64,000 nt of DNA from Lachnospiraceae bacterium (GCA_910576125.1 CAJTHM010000002.1:301153-365152), one strand, 5' to 3'. Positions 27,914 through 38,935 are shown, numbered from the stretch's first letter. Numbers and translations: made by a program. Notes: generated by a model from the sequence alone, not told the origin.

Positions 27914-30900
27914 ATGTCAGAAACAAAGAATGAAGCAACGGCATATCAGCCAATGACTTTTGACGCTATCAAAATCGGCTTAGCTTCACCTGATAAGATT
28001 CGCGAATGGTCCCATGGCGAGGTAATGAAGCCCGAAACCATTAACTACAGGACGCTGAAGCCCGAGAGGGACGGCCTGTTCTGCGAGAAGATTTTCGGAC
28101 CCAACAAGGACTGGGAGTGCCATTGCGGAAAATACAAGAAAATCAGATACAAGGGCGTGGTCTGCGACCGCTGCGGCGTGGAAGTCACAAAGTCCAGCGT
28201 CCGCAGAGAGCGCATGGGCCACATCGAACTGGCGGCGCCGGTGTCCCATATCTGGTATTTCAAGGGGATTCCCAGCAGGATGGGACTGATTCTGGATCTC
28301 TCCCCCAGAGTGCTGGAGAAGGTGCTCTATTTCGCGTCCTATATCGTGCTGGATCCCGGCGAGACCGGCTTGGACTATAAGCAGATTCTGTCCGAGAAGG
28401 AATACCAGGATGCAAGGGAGACTTATGGAAATAAATTCCGCGTGGGCATGGGTGCAGAGGCCATCAAAGAGCTTCTGCAGGCCATTGACCTGGAGGCAGA
28501 GGCGGAAGAGCTGAAGACCGGATTGAAGGATTCCTCCGGCCAGAAGCGCGCCCGCATCATCAAGAGGCTGGAAGTGGTGGAAGCTTTCAGGGAGTCCGGC
28601 AATATGCCTGAATGGATGATTATGGACGTCATCCCTGTCATCCCTCCCGACATCCGTCCCATGGTCCAGCTGGACGGCGGCAGATTCGCCACCTCCGACC
28701 TGAATGACTTATATAGAAGAATCATCAACAGAAACAACCGTCTGAAGAGACTGCTGGAGCTGGGCGCTCCCGACATCATTGTCCGCAATGAGAAGCGTAT
28801 GCTGCAGGAGGCCGTGGACGCCCTGATCGACAATGGCCGCAGAGGCCGTCCTGTCACAGGCCCCGGCAACCGGGCACTTAAGTCCCTGTCCGACATGCTC
28901 AAAGGTAAGACCGGACGCTTCCGTCAAAACCTGTTGGGCAAGCGCGTGGACTATTCCGGACGTTCCGTTATCGTGGTGGGACCGGAGCTGAAGATTTATC
29001 AGTGCGGCCTGCCCAAAGAGATGGCCATCGAGCTGTTCAAGCCTTTCGTGATGAAAGAGCTGGTGGCAAAGAGCATCAGCCAGAACATCAAGAACGCCAA
29101 GAAGCTGGTGGACAAGATGGACAATCAGGTCTGGGACGTGCTGGAGGAGGTCATCAAGGAGCATCCCGTGATGCTCAACCGCGCCCCGACACTGCACAGG
29201 CTGGGCATCCAGGCATTTGAGCCCATTCTGGTAGAGGGTAAGGCCATCAAGCTGCACCCGCTGGTATGTACCGCGTTCAACGCCGACTTTGACGGAGACC
29301 AGATGGCAGTGCATCTTCCTCTTTCCGTGGAGGCCCAGGCAGAATGCCGTTTCCTGCTTCTGTCGCCCAACAACCTGCTGAAGCCCTCCGACGGCGGTCC
29401 CGTGGCCGTGCCGTCCCAGGATATGGTGCTTGGCATCTACTATCTGACCCAGGAGAGACCTGGTTCGCTGGGTGAGGGCAAGTTCTTTAAAAGTGTGAAC
29501 GAAGCTATATTGGCGTATGAGAATAAATATTGTACTTTGCATTCCAGGATCAACGTGAGAGTGTCCAAGAAGAATGCGGAGGGTGAAATCATCACCGGCA
29601 ATGTGGAGTCTACGCTGGGGCGTTTCATCTTTAACGAAATCCTGCCTCAGGACCTGGGATTCGTAGACAGGAGCGTACCTGAGAACTTCCTGAAGCCGGA
29701 GGTGGATTTTCATGTGGACAAAAAGGGCCTGAAGAAGATTCTGGAGAAAGTCATCAATACCCACGGCGCTTCCAGGACCGCGGAGGTGCTGGATGATGTG
29801 AAATCCATCGGCTACAAGTATTCCACCCAGGCTGCCATGACGGTATCCATCTCTGACATGACAGTGCCGGCGAAGAAGCCGGAGCTTTTGTCCCAGGCCC
29901 AGGCTACAGTGGATAAGATTTCCACCAACTTCCGCAGAGGTCTGATTACGGAGGAAGAGCGCTACCGCGCGGTGGTGGAGACCTGGAATGAGACCGATAA
30001 AGAGCTGACGGACGTGCTGCTGGCAGGTCTGGATAAATATAACAATATCTTCATGATGGCTGACTCCGGCGCCCGTGGTTCCAACCAGCAGATCAAGCAG
30101 CTGGCAGGCATGCGCGGTCTGATGGCCGATACCACAGGCCGTACCATCGAGCTGCCGATTAAGTCCAACTTCCGTGAGGGTCTGGACGTGCTGGAGTATT
30201 TCATGTCGGCCCACGGCGCCCGCAAGGGTCTGTCCGATACGGCGCTGCGTACCGCTGACTCCGGGTACCTGACCAGGCGAATGGTTGACGTATCCCAGGA
30301 GCTGAGTATCCGCGAGGTGGACTGCAGCGAGGGCAGGACGGAAATCCCCGGCATGACGGTGAAAGCTTTCATGGACGGCAAGGAGACCATCGAGGGTCTG
30401 AAAGACAGAATCACGGGAAGATATTCCTGTGAGGATATTTACGATAAGGACGGGGAGCTGATCGTAAAGCACAATCATATGATTACTCCCAGCCGTGCGG
30501 CCAGGATTCTGAGCATGGGCGTGGACGGGAAGGGCGAGCCCATCGAGGCCATCAAAATCCGTACCATTCTCACCTGCCGTTCCCATGTGGGAATCTGCGC
30601 TAAGTGCTACGGCGCCAACATGGCCACCGGTGAAGCCGTTCAGGTGGGTGAAGCGGTAGGCATCATTGCCGCCCAGTCCATCGGTGAGCCCGGAACACAG
30701 CTGACCATGCGTACTTTCCATACCGGCGGTGTGGCAGGCGACGATATCACACAGGGTCTTCCCCGTGTAGAGGAGCTGTTTGAGGCCAGAAAGCCTAAGG
30801 GTCTTGCGATCATTGCGGAATTCGGCGGCAAGGCGGAGCTTCGCGATACCAAGAAGAAACGGGAGGTAGTCATCACTAACGATGAGACCGGCGACAGCAA

Positions 30901-31708
30901 GGCATACCTGATTCCCTATGGTTCCCGCATCAAGGTGCTGGACGGCCAGGTGCTGGAGGCCGGCGACGAGCTGACAGAAGGAAGCGTAAATCCCCACGAC
31001 CTGCTGAAAATCAAGGGCATCCGTTCCGTGCAGGACTACATGCTTCGGGAGGTTCAGAGAGTGTACCGTCTGCAGGGCGTGGACATCGCGGATAAGCATA
31101 TCGAGGTCATCGTACGCCAGATGCTGAAAAAGGTGCGCATCGAGAACAGCGGAGACACAGAGTTCCTGCCCGGGACGCTGGTAGATTTCCTGGAGTACGA
31201 GGATATGAACGAGGCCCTGATCGCGGAAGGCAAGGAGCCCGCGGAAGGAAAGCAGGTACTGCTGGGTATCACCAAGGCCGCCCTTGCCACCAATTCGTTC
31301 CTGTCGGCCGCTTCGTTCCAGGAGACCACGAAAGTCCTGACAGAGGCCGCCATCAAGGGGAAGGTGGACAATCTGATCGGTCTGAAAGAGAACGTGATTA
31401 TCGGTAAGCTGATTCCTGTGGGTACCGGCATGAAGCGCTACCGCAACACAAGGCTGAATACGGATGAGGTAAAGAACATTTCCTTTGAGGAGCTTGGGGA
31501 AGAAGAGGAGTTTGTCCCCGGGGAAAGCGGGGAGGAGACAGGCAGCATTCCGGAAGAAGCCGGATTGGATGAGGTGGACGAAATCGAAGAGATTGAGGAT
31601 ACCTATTTCGAGGACGACATGGAAGAGGACGAGGACTTCGGGGAAGAGCCGGAGGACGACATGGAAGGGACAGATTTGGAAGACGCGGATTCGGAAGATA
31701 TAGAATAA
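27914..31708 (+). CDS. rpoC: DNA-directed RNA polymerase beta' subunit
   Basis: A 1264-residue protein; ATG 27914 has GAAGGGAG upstream, and a GTG at 27905 is less likely. The N-terminal zinc site is [10 protein letters not shown] and [10 protein letters not shown]. The catalytic Mg site is NADFDGDQM. The trigger-loop and bridge-helix region is present (ESGNMP and [17 protein letters not shown] blocks), and a second zinc site [13 protein letters not shown] follows. The C-terminal about 75 residues are strongly acidic ([23 protein letters not shown]), like the rpoB tail. A hairpin follows the gene. Confidence 0.97.
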   Translation: MSETKNEATAYQPMTFDAIKIGLASPDKIREWSHGEVMKPETINYRTLKPERDGLFCEKIFGPNKDWECHCGKYKKIRYKGVVCDRCGVEVTKSSVRRERMGHIELAAPVSHIWYFKGIPSRMGLILDLSPRVLEKVLYFASYIVLDPGETGLDYKQILSEKEYQDARETYGNKFRVGMGAEAIKELLQAIDLEAEAEELKTGLKDSSGQKRARIIKRLEVVEAFRESGNMPEWMIMDVIPVIPPDIRPMVQLDGGRFATSDLNDLYRRIINRNNRLKRLLELGAPDIIVRNEKRMLQEAVDALIDNGRRGRPVTGPGNRALKSLSDMLKGKTGRFRQNLLGKRVDYSGRSVIVVGPELKIYQCGLPKEMAIELFKPFVMKELVAKSISQNIKNAKKLVDKMDNQVWDVLEEVIKEHPVMLNRAPTLHRLGIQAFEPILVEGKAIKLHPLVCTAFNADFDGDQMAVHLPLSVEAQAECRFLLLSPNNLLKPSDGGPVAVPSQDMVLGIYYLTQERPGSLGEGKFFKSVNEAILAYENKYCTLHSRINVRVSKKNAEGEIITGNVESTLGRFIFNEILPQDLGFVDRSVPENFLKPEVDFHVDKKGLKKILEKVINTHGASRTAEVLDDVKSIGYKYSTQAAMTVSISDMTVPAKKPELLSQAQATVDKISTNFRRGLITEEERYRAVVETWNETDKELTDVLLAGLDKYNNIFMMADSGARGSNQQIKQLAGMRGLMADTTGRTIELPIKSNFREGLDVLEYFMSAHGARKGLSDTALRTADSGYLTRRMVDVSQELSIREVDCSEGRTEIPGMTVKAFMDGKETIEGLKDRITGRYSCEDIYDKDGELIVKHNHMITPSRAARILSMGVDGKGEPIEAIKIRTILTCRSHVGICAKCYGANMATGEAVQVGEAVGIIAAQSIGEPGTQLTMRTFHTGGVAGDDITQGLPRVEELFEARKPKGLAIIAEFGGKAELRDTKKKREVVITNDETGDSKAYLIPYGSRIKVLDGQVLEAGDELTEGSVNPHDLLKIKGIRSVQDYMLREVQRVYRLQGVDIADKHIEVIVRQMLKKVRIENSGDTEFLPGTLVDFLEYEDMNEALIAEGKEPAEGKQVLLGITKAALATNSFLSAASFQETTKVLTEAAIKGKVDNLIGLKENVIIGKLIPVGTGMKRYRNTRLNTDEVKNISFEELGEEEEFVPGESGEETGSIPEEAGLDEVDEIEEIEDTYFEDDMEEDEDFGEEPEDDMEGTDLEDADSEDIE

Positions 31709-31734
31709 GGCAGCGGAAGCTGCTGTAAAGGCAG

Positions 31735-31763
31735 GAGGGTGTGGTTGAGAGGACGGCACCCTC
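31735..31763 (+). terminator. Hairpin after rpoC
   Basis: GAGGGTG (31735-31741) pairs with CACCCTC (31757-31763), followed by TTGTCGT. Only a weak T-run, so termination is probable but may be partial, which would let rfbD be co-transcribed. Confidence 0.55.
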
Positions 31764-31797
31764 TTGTCGTATAAAAAAACAGATAAGGGAGACGAAT

Positions 31798-32661
31798 ATG
31801 AAGATTCTGGTAACGGGAGTAAAGGGACAGTTGGGCTGTGATGTGGTGAACGAGCTGGAAAAGCGGGGTATCCAGGCAGTGGGCGTGGACATCGAGGAGA
31901 TGGATGTGACGGATGCGGAAAGCGTGGACAAGGTCATCAGGGAGGCTGCGCCGGACGCTGTCATCCACTGCGCCGCCTATACGGCAGTGGATGCCGCGGA
32001 GGAGCATGAGGAGCTCTGCCGAAAAGTGAATGCCGAGGGACCCAGGAACATAGCCAGGGTCTGCAAGGAATTGGATATCAAAATGGTGCATATCAGCACG
32101 GACTATGTATTCGGCGGCGAGGGCACCGCGTTCTGGAAACCGGAGGACGCCTGCGATCCCCAGAGTGTGTACGGCATGACGAAGTACGAGGGAGAGTTGG
32201 CGGTGCAGGAGCTTCTGGAGAAGTATTTCATCGTCCGACTGACCTGGACCTTTGGCATAAACGGTAAGAATTTCGTAAAGACTATGCTTAATTTGTCTAA
32301 AAACCATGATACAATCCGCGTAGTCAATGACCAGATAGGATCGCCCTCCTATACCTACGATCTGGCAAAGCTTCTGGTAGATATGGTGCTCACGGATAAG
32401 TATGGTGTCTACCATGCCACCAACGAGGGAATCTGTTCCTGGTATGAATTTGCCTGCGCGATTTTCAGGGAGGCGGGCATTGAGATGAATGTGGTGCCGG
32501 TGACGACACAAGAGTACGGAGCCAAGGCCAAGAGACCGGCCAACAGCCGGATGGACAAGGAGAAGCTGACCCGGAACGGATTTGAGAGACTGCCCTCCTG
32601 GCAGGATGCGCTGACCAGATATATAAAGGCATTGAGGGAGAATCATTTCTTTGAGGAATGA
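31798..32661 (+). CDS. rfbD: dTDP-4-dehydrorhamnose reductase
   Basis: A 287-residue short-chain dehydrogenase. ATG 31798 follows AAGGGAGAC; an upstream in-frame start at 31741 lies inside the rpoC hairpin. It has the NAD(P) loop KILVTGVKGQLGCDV, the strand HCAAYTAVDAAEEHE, STDYVFGG and the catalytic YGMTKYEGE. It reduces dTDP-4-keto-L-rhamnose to dTDP-L-rhamnose for surface polysaccharide. The other rfb genes are not nearby; the glycan cluster 16 kb to the left could use the product. Confidence 0.92.
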   Translation: MKILVTGVKGQLGCDVVNELEKRGIQAVGVDIEEMDVTDAESVDKVIREAAPDAVIHCAAYTAVDAAEEHEELCRKVNAEGPRNIARVCKELDIKMVHISTDYVFGGEGTAFWKPEDACDPQSVYGMTKYEGELAVQELLEKYFIVRLTWTFGINGKNFVKTMLNLSKNHDTIRVVNDQIGSPSYTYDLAKLLVDMVLTDKYGVYHATNEGICSWYEFACAIFREAGIEMNVVPVTTQEYGAKAKRPANSRMDKEKLTRNGFERLPSWQDALTRYIKALRENHFFEE

Positions 32662-32747
32662 AATCAGGACTGCCGTCCTTATGCGTCAGTGACGGCTTGC
32701 GCTTTGCTGTGGGGAGTTGGCGGGTACAGTATCTAAGGAGTAATAAA

Positions 32748-34385
32748 GTGAAACGTTATACAGATACCTTTCGATTTCAGATACTTTCTCTGTTCCTGCT
32801 GATCAGTATACCGGCGGCAGGCTTGTCTCTGGCGGCCAGCCACTTTAATTTCGAGGTGGCCAGCAAGCAGGTGCTGAACGCGAAACAGACCAGCATGAAT
32901 ATTCTGGTGGAACAGTATGATACGAGCCTGGAAGGAGTGGAGAATTATCTGAAATTGCTGCTGTATACGGACAATTCCTATGCGGCCCTGCGGCGGGAGA
33001 TAACAGGCACGAGATATCAGCAGGCAAGAGTCTGGCTGAATGACGAGCTGTCTAACCTGATGAGCTATTTTCCGCTGGTGTCGGGGTTCTACGTATATGT
33101 ATTCAATAACGATGATATCTATATGTCAAAACGAAAGGACCAGATTCCCATTGACGCTCAGGAATATCTGCAGATCAGGATTCCTCTGGACAAGCCCTAT
33201 ATACAGCCCTGCGTGATTGAGTGTGAGGAAGGAAAATACCTGATTTCCGGATATCGGAATTCTTTTCTTGAGATTGGATTTGTGATATATCTGGACGAAT
33301 TGCAGGCGCAGCTCAGGACGGGTTTGGGGCAGGATGATATCCTGACACTTTTGTTTCTGGGCAGTGGGGAGGAAATATTTCTGGGGGAGGGAGAAATTCC
33401 GGATAAATCCGGTTATGCTATGCTGGAGAAGGAGTTTTCCGTGATGCCGGTGAATCTCAGGCTCTATTTCCCGGAGGACACCATGCGGAATGGAATCTCT
33501 TTCAGGGACAAGCTGCTGATGTCCATGACACTTCTGCTGGCAGGATTCATTCCTGTCTTCCTGATCGCCATTAAGAGGTGGTTCCTGATTCCCATGCGCA
33601 AGGTTTCCTCTGCCATGCAGGAAATATTGAATGGGAACATTGACTACCGAATCCAGAAGTTTTCCGACACAAGGGAGTTCTGCGATATTGAACAGGCATT
33701 CAACCACATGCTGGACTACAGCCAGAACCTGAAGATAGAAGCTTACGAACTGAAGCTGGAAAAGGAAAAGGAGGAGCTGATTAATTTAAAGCTTCAGATA
33801 AATCCCCATCTGCTCTTAAATTCCCTCAGCGTGGTACACAGCCTTGCCTTTAATCAGAAGACAGAAGAAATCAGGGACTTTACTTACAATCTGTCCAAGT
33901 ATTTCCGGTATGCCCTGCGCAATGCCTCGGAATTCGTCACGGTGCGGTCTGAGCTTGAGTTTGTCAAGACATACAGTCAGGTACAGAGAGTCCGTCACCC
34001 GGATGCCTTTTATGTCATGTACGATGTAGACGAGGAGTTGATGGAGGAGCTGATACCTCCTCTGATAATACAGAATTTCGTTGAAAACAGTACGAAATAT
34101 GCGATTAGGCCGGATAAGGAAATAGAGATTTTCGTCATACTGCGGAGAGATGAAGAGATGCTTCGCCTCGCCATATGCGATGACGGAAGAGGAATGGACA
34201 CCGGGCTGGTGCAGAAGGTTCTGGCGGGAGAAATCGTGGAGGACAGCAGGGGGCAGCATGTGGGAATCTGGAACTGCCAGAAGCGTCTCCGCAGTTTTTA
34301 TGGGGAAAAAGCGAATTTCAGGATTACTTCCCGAAAGGGGGAGGGGACGCAGGTCTGGATGGAATTTCCTCATATAGAAGCGTGA
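32748..34385 (+). CDS. YesM-family sensor histidine kinase
   Basis: A 545-residue protein with GTG start 32748 behind AAGGAG (7-nt spacing). It has an N-terminal membrane segment (FQILSLFLLISIPAAGLSLA), an extracellular sensor region to about residue 265, a second membrane segment (LLMSMTLLLAGFIPVFLIAI), HAMP, and a His_kinase domain with INLKLQINPHLLLNSL (His of the NPHFLxN motif, here NPHLLLN). The ATPase has IIQNFVENSTKYA and CDDGRGMD. It pairs with the YesN-type regulator next door and probably senses a sugar or cell-wall fragment to control the ABC importer. Confidence 0.93.
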   Translation: MKRYTDTFRFQILSLFLLISIPAAGLSLAASHFNFEVASKQVLNAKQTSMNILVEQYDTSLEGVENYLKLLLYTDNSYAALRREITGTRYQQARVWLNDELSNLMSYFPLVSGFYVYVFNNDDIYMSKRKDQIPIDAQEYLQIRIPLDKPYIQPCVIECEEGKYLISGYRNSFLEIGFVIYLDELQAQLRTGLGQDDILTLLFLGSGEEIFLGEGEIPDKSGYAMLEKEFSVMPVNLRLYFPEDTMRNGISFRDKLLMSMTLLLAGFIPVFLIAIKRWFLIPMRKVSSAMQEILNGNIDYRIQKFSDTREFCDIEQAFNHMLDYSQNLKIEAYELKLEKEKEELINLKLQINPHLLLNSLSVVHSLAFNQKTEEIRDFTYNLSKYFRYALRNASEFVTVRSELEFVKTYSQVQRVRHPDAFYVMYDVDEELMEELIPPLIIQNFVENSTKYAIRPDKEIEIFVILRRDEEMLRLAICDDGRGMDTGLVQKVLAGEIVEDSRGQHVGIWNCQKRLRSFYGEKANFRITSRKGEGTQVWMEFPHIEA

Positions 34386-34416
34386 GGCGGAGCTGTCCGC
34401 ATGTGTGGAGGAAAAG

Positions 34417-35226
34417 ATGAATTTGCTGATTGTGGAGGATGAGAAGGAAATCATCAATGGAATCATGGCAGGGGTGGACTGGGAAGAGGCGGGAATCGAT
34501 ACGGTCTGCCAGGCTACTTCGCTGGAGGTGGCTGTCAGGCAGCTGGATGCGGTCAGGGTTGACATCGTGCTCTGCGACATTGAACTGCCGGACGGATCGG
34601 GACTGGATTTTCTGGAGTGGCTCAAGGGAAAATATCCGGGAACCGTGAGTCTGATCATGACATGCCATGAGGAATTCGACTATGCCAAGAGGGCAGTTTC
34701 GCTGGGGTGCCGGGATTTTATCGTAAAGCCTATCATCTATGGGGAGCTGGAAGAGAAGCTCCGGGGCGTAAAGCGGGAGATTGCCGCACGTCAGGAGAAT
34801 GACAGATACCAGGCTTTCGGCAGGGAGTGGATGAAACAGATATCGAAGGAGCAGGAATCGCCCCTTTCCACGGTCAACAAAAAGGAGCTGATCTGCCAGG
34901 TGAAAGCCTATATCACCCTGCACTTGAAGGAGGATCTGCGGGTGGAACAGATGGCCAAGCGGTTCTGCATTTCGGCGGACTATCTGTCGAAGCTGTTCAA
35001 GCGGGAGGAGGGAACCGGCATAGGGGATTACATCGTGGAGGAAAGGATGTTCCTGGCCGCGGAGCTGATGAAAGCGGGGCATGCCTCGGTGTCGAGAATC
35101 GCCTATGAGTGCGGCTACGATAATTACAGCTATTTTACAAAGGTATTTAAAAAAAGATACGGAATGACGCCCCGGGAGTTCATACAGGATGAGGGCAGCA
35201 GAGAAAATGGCAATTTGCAGGATTGA
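34417..35226 (+). CDS. YesN-family response regulator with AraC-type DNA-binding domain
   Basis: A 269-residue protein; ATG 34417 follows TGGAGGAAAAG. The receiver has the phospho-acceptor Asp54 (VLCDIELPDGSG), acidic pair ED (7-8), and the switch Lys in DFIVKPI. Residues about 160-262 form an AraC HTH domain: VEQMAKRFCISADYLSKLFK and VSRIAYECGYDNYSYFTKVF. It should activate the sugar transport operon at 35404. A perfect terminator overlaps its stop codon, so the ABC genes have their own promoter. Confidence 0.94.
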   Translation: MNLLIVEDEKEIINGIMAGVDWEEAGIDTVCQATSLEVAVRQLDAVRVDIVLCDIELPDGSGLDFLEWLKGKYPGTVSLIMTCHEEFDYAKRAVSLGCRDFIVKPIIYGELEEKLRGVKREIAARQENDRYQAFGREWMKQISKEQESPLSTVNKKELICQVKAYITLHLKEDLRVEQMAKRFCISADYLSKLFKREEGTGIGDYIVEERMFLAAELMKAGHASVSRIAYECGYDNYSYFTKVFKKRYGMTPREFIQDEGSRENGNLQD

Positions 35227-35245
35227 ACGGCAAATTGCCATTTTT
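35206..35245 (+). terminator. Terminator overlapping the end of the YesN-type gene
   Basis: Perfect 13-bp stem AATGGCAATTTGC (35206-35218) with GCAAATTGCCATT (35230-35242), followed by T to 35245. The left arm is inside the coding sequence and the stop lies in the loop. Confidence 0.93.
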
Positions 35246-35273
35246 GTTCGGATAAGTTCTATTATTGTTTGGC

Positions 35274-35288
35274 TATAATGCATATAAT
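35274..35288 (+). promoter_or_regulatory. Candidate -10 elements upstream of the sugar ABC operon
   Basis: TATAAT occurs at 35274-35279 and again at 35283-35288, but neither has a good -35 at the right distance. This fits a promoter that needs an activator such as the YesN-type regulator just upstream. Confidence 0.5.
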
Positions 35289-35403
35289 AAAGGCACTGTA
35301 TTAAATATGGCGGCTTTAAATATGACAATAGAAGGAGCATAAATATACGCCGGATTGTCTATCTGCTGGTAATATTTGCCGCAACTGGAGGGGAAGGACG
35401 AGG

Positions 35404-36324
35404 ATGAAGAAAAAGAAGAAGAGAAACTGGAAGAACGCCCTGCCGATTTACTGTATGATGCTTCCGGGAATTATCTATCTGCTGGTCAACAATTATGCGC
35501 CTATGTTCGGGCTGGTAATCGCGTTCAAGAAGATTAACTGGAACAAGGGAATCCTTGGAAGCGACTGGGCAGGATTTTCCAATTTCCGCTATCTGTTCGC
35601 CTCCTCCGAGGCATTGAACATGACGAAGAACACGGTGCTGTACAATCTGGCTTTCATTGTGGTGGGAACGGTGGTATCCATCACGGTGGCCATCCTGCTT
35701 AATGAGGTCACCGCGAAGTTCGCCAGCAGGGCCTATCAGACATTGATTCTGCTTCCTTACATGATATCCTGGGTCATCGTAAGCTACCTGGTATTCGCTT
35801 TCCTCAGCGCCGAGACGGGAATGGTGAACCAGAGCATCCTGGGGCCGCTGGGAAAAGAGCCTATCGTCTGGTATCAGGAGAAAAAGTACTGGCCCTTTCT
35901 CTTGGTGTTCGCGTATCTGTGGAAGAGCGTAGGATTCTCCATGGTCATCTATCTGTCCAGCATTGTGGGAATCAGCAAGGAGTACTATGAGGCGGCCAGG
36001 ATAGACGGAGCCGGGAAGTGGAAGCAGATAAAGTATATTACCCTTCCCCTGCTGAAATCAACAGTCATCACGTTGCTGATCATGAATATAGGAAGCATCT
36101 TTTATTCAGATTTCGGTCTCTTCTATCAGGTGCCCAGAAACTCGGGCGCGCTGTACGATGTGACCCAGACCATCGATACATATGTGTATAACGCGCTGAT
36201 GCAGCAAGGAAATATCTCACTGTCTTCGGCGGCAGGTTTTTATCAGTCCATTGTAGGCTTTGTGCTGGTGCTGGCGGCCAATGCCATTGTCCGTAAATAC
36301 AGTAAAGAGAGCGCACTGTTCTAG
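35404..36324 (+). CDS. Carbohydrate ABC transporter permease (LplB/YtcP type)
   Basis: A 306-residue membrane protein with six likely spans starting ALPIYCMMLPGIIYLLVN and the LplB-typical YAPMFGLVIAFKK. The EAA loop reads YEAARIDGAGKWKQIKYITLP, where the ATPase binds. It forms the importer with the permease at 36337 and the binding protein at 37325. No ATPase gene is here, so a shared MsmX-type ATPase encoded elsewhere is expected. The promoter region lacks a clear -35. Confidence 0.92.
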   Translation: MKKKKKRNWKNALPIYCMMLPGIIYLLVNNYAPMFGLVIAFKKINWNKGILGSDWAGFSNFRYLFASSEALNMTKNTVLYNLAFIVVGTVVSITVAILLNEVTAKFASRAYQTLILLPYMISWVIVSYLVFAFLSAETGMVNQSILGPLGKEPIVWYQEKKYWPFLLVFAYLWKSVGFSMVIYLSSIVGISKEYYEAARIDGAGKWKQIKYITLPLLKSTVITLLIMNIGSIFYSDFGLFYQVPRNSGALYDVTQTIDTYVYNALMQQGNISLSSAAGFYQSIVGFVLVLAANAIVRKYSKESALF

Positions 36325-36336
36325 GAGGGGGAAGCC

Positions 36337-37221
36337 ATGACAGGAAAAGACGAAAAAAGAATACGCATCATTGCGCATATAGTGTTGACGATTTTGAGCC
36401 TGATGTCGGTGCTGCCCTTTGTCCTGCTGATATCTTCCTCGCTGACGGATGAAAAAGCCGCAATCGTATCGGGATTCCGCTTTCTTCCGACGCAGTTCAG
36501 CACAGAGGCCTATCAGTACATCATGCAGCAGAGCACCATGATATTCCGCGCCTATGGCATCACCATTTTTACCACTCTGGTGGGAACTGCCATCGGCCTG
36601 ACCGTCACCTCCCTGCTGGGGTATGGTCTCACCAAGGATATTCCGGGAAAAGGATTTTTCAACTTTTTTGTGGTATTCACCATGCTGTTCAATGGCGGCC
36701 TGGTGCCCACCTATCTGATTTATACAAAATATCTGCACATCGCGGATACCATCTGGGCGCTGATTGTTCCCTCCCTGCTGGTGAATGCGTTCCAGGTGAT
36801 GCTGGTGAGGAACTATTTCTCTACCAGTATACCGGAATCTCTGCTGGAGAGCGCAAAGTTGGACGGCGCCAGCGAGATGTCGATTTTCAGGCTGATTGTT
36901 CTGCCGCTGTCAAAGCCCATCCTGGCTACGGTGGGACTGATGATGGCACTGGCTTACTGGAACAACTGGACGAACGGACTCTATTACCTGAACGACCCCT
37001 CATTGTACTCCATCCAGAACGTGCTGAATGCCATTAACAGCAATATCGCGGCGCTGACATCCATGGCGGGAAGCGGCCTTTACATCAACAAATCAGATAT
37101 CCCTACCCTGACGGCGCGTATGGCCATCGCCGTGCTGGGCGTGCTGCCCATGCTGATCATTTATCCGTTCTTCCAGAGATATTTCGTAAAGGGCATCACG
37201 CTGGGAGCGGTAAAGGGCTAG
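36337..37221 (+). CDS. Carbohydrate ABC transporter permease (LplC/YtcP type)
   Basis: A 294-residue membrane protein starting 12 bp after the first permease, behind AGGAGGGG. Six spans; EAA loop ESAKLDGASEMSIFRLIVLP; the YWNNWTNGLYYL block and ending FFQRYFVKGITLGAVKG are typical of this family. It partners the permease at 35404. Confidence 0.92.
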   Translation: MTGKDEKRIRIIAHIVLTILSLMSVLPFVLLISSSLTDEKAAIVSGFRFLPTQFSTEAYQYIMQQSTMIFRAYGITIFTTLVGTAIGLTVTSLLGYGLTKDIPGKGFFNFFVVFTMLFNGGLVPTYLIYTKYLHIADTIWALIVPSLLVNAFQVMLVRNYFSTSIPESLLESAKLDGASEMSIFRLIVLPLSKPILATVGLMMALAYWNNWTNGLYYLNDPSLYSIQNVLNAINSNIAALTSMAGSGLYINKSDIPTLTARMAIAVLGVLPMLIIYPFFQRYFVKGITLGAVKG

Positions 37222-37324
37222 GAGGAAAATATTTTTTGATAAATGGCTTTTGCGGGAATGCATTTTTACTGCGGAAGTGATTTATAAATGGTAAACAGTG
37301 GACAAGAGGAAAAAGGAGGAAAGT

Positions 37325-38935
37325 ATGAAAAAAAGATTGCTTACAAAAATTCTCGCGCTGGCAATGAGTGCCGTACTGTTGACAGCCTGCGGATCCGGTG
37401 ACGGCGGAAATTCCGGCAGCGCCGGCAGTACATCCGAGAGTTCCGCAGAGGAACAGGGCGGAGAGCAGGAGAGCAGTTCCGAGGAGGAAAATCAGGAGAG
37501 CCAGGATGAGCAGCCGGCTGCAGCAGGAGATGCTGTTACCGTAAGGATGACCTACATCACGGGCGGCGTGGAGCCCGACGGGCTTGACCGCGTGGAGGCG
37601 GCTCTGAACGAGCAGTCTCTGGCAAAAATAGGCTGCAATATCGAGCTGGTGCCGGTAGCTCATGCGGACGAGGCCGCTACTTACAATAAGTGGTTTGCGT
37701 CAGGCGAGGATGTGGATATCATCTGCACCGTATTCCAGGATTATCTGTCAATGATCAATGCGGGGGGGTTCCAGCCCCTTGATGACCTGATTGCCGAGTA
37801 CGGAAAGGACATGCTGGAGAAAGATAAGGAGAAGTCTTTCCTGGGCGCAGGAAGATACAAGGGCCAGCTCTACGGCATCCCTACCATTCCGTCAGCGCCC
37901 GGCAACGGCGGCGCGCTCTATATCCGCAAGGATGTCCTTGACCAGCTGGACACCGAGGGTATCGACCTGGAAGGCTACATCGGATATGAGGAGCTGGACA
38001 GCCTGCTTTCTCAGATTTATGAGAAGTTCCCCGAGTACACGGCCCTCGGCGTATCCGGTAAGGACAGGACTAAATCAAATTTCTTCTTTGTAAAGAATTA
38101 TGACAACCTGGGCGTCGGGGAATCCAGCGGTGTGGTAGTGGATGCCCTCAACGACACCACAGTGGAGAACCTTTATGCCACAGAGGAATACCGCGAGTAC
38201 CTGGACTGGATGAGGAAATGGTATCAGGCGGGCTATATTTCCAAAGATGCGGCTACCTCCGATGAAAGCGGCGGTGACTTGTTCGACGCAGGTAAGGCTG
38301 CAACCTGTATTGGTATGAGCACTCCCGGTACAAGAGAAAATACTGAGCTGGAGAGCGGTACCGAAGTTGTACAGATTGATTTGTGTCCTACATGGATGAC
38401 CACAAACGTGTATACAGGCGTTCTGTTCTTCATCCCTACCAACGCAAAGAATCCCGAGAAAGCAATGGAAGTGCTGAATCTGCTGTTCACTGACGGAGAA
38501 TTTTCCAATGTTCTCGCCAACGGCGTGGAGGGTGAGGATTACACCATTACCGATGCCGAAAACGGCGTAATCGAATTCAACGGAAGCGCTGAGAAGAAGT
38601 ATACCAACATGTTCGGCGTATGGGGTGATGGTGCACAGTGGTACATCAGCCCGCCTACCACACCTGATATCTATCAGCAGCGCGAGGACTATCTGGCAGA
38701 GACCGTTGCCCATACCTCCAAGGTATACGGCTATAAGTTCGATGCCAGCAGCGTAGAGACAGAGCAGTCCACAGTCAAGAATGTAATCGCCAAGTATTTG
38801 ACACAGTTAGAGTATGGCACCGTAGATGTGGATACCGTTCTTCCCGAATTCCTGAACGATCTGGAGAATGCAGGGATGAGCACCATCATCGAGGAGAACC
38901 AGAGACAGCTTGACGAGTGGCTGGCCGGGCAATAA
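37325..38935 (+). CDS. Extracellular sugar-binding lipoprotein of the ABC importer (DUF3502-type)
   Basis: A 536-residue lipoprotein; ATG 37325 follows AAAGGAGG. The signal ends in a lipobox (VLLTAC), so Cys22 is lipidated. An acidic Ser/Glu/Gln linker follows, then the two-lobe binding protein (VRMTYITGGVEPDGLDRVEA; GALYIRKDVLDQL). The C-terminus (IAKYLTQLEYGTVDVDTVLP, ENAGMSTIIEENQRQLDEW) matches the DUF3502 type. It captures an oligosaccharide outside the membrane for the permeases. Substrate unknown. Confidence 0.93.
   Translation: MKKRLLTKILALAMSAVLLTACGSGDGGNSGSAGSTSESSAEEQGGEQESSSEEENQESQDEQPAAAGDAVTVRMTYITGGVEPDGLDRVEAALNEQSLAKIGCNIELVPVAHADEAATYNKWFASGEDVDIICTVFQDYLSMINAGGFQPLDDLIAEYGKDMLEKDKEKSFLGAGRYKGQLYGIPTIPSAPGNGGALYIRKDVLDQLDTEGIDLEGYIGYEELDSLLSQIYEKFPEYTALGVSGKDRTKSNFFFVKNYDNLGVGESSGVVVDALNDTTVENLYATEEYREYLDWMRKWYQAGYISKDAATSDESGGDLFDAGKAATCIGMSTPGTRENTELESGTEVVQIDLCPTWMTTNVYTGVLFFIPTNAKNPEKAMEVLNLLFTDGEFSNVLANGVEGEDYTITDAENGVIEFNGSAEKKYTNMFGVWGDGAQWYISPPTTPDIYQQREDYLAETVAHTSKVYGYKFDASSVETEQSTVKNVIAKYLTQLEYGTVDVDTVLPEFLNDLENAGMSTIIEENQRQLDEWLAGQ

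Noticed and set aside
28709..31759. 1016-codon minus-strand open frame
   Set aside because: It lies wholly opposite rpoC; its length comes from the biased codon use of a highly expressed gene, and the translation shows no family motifs.
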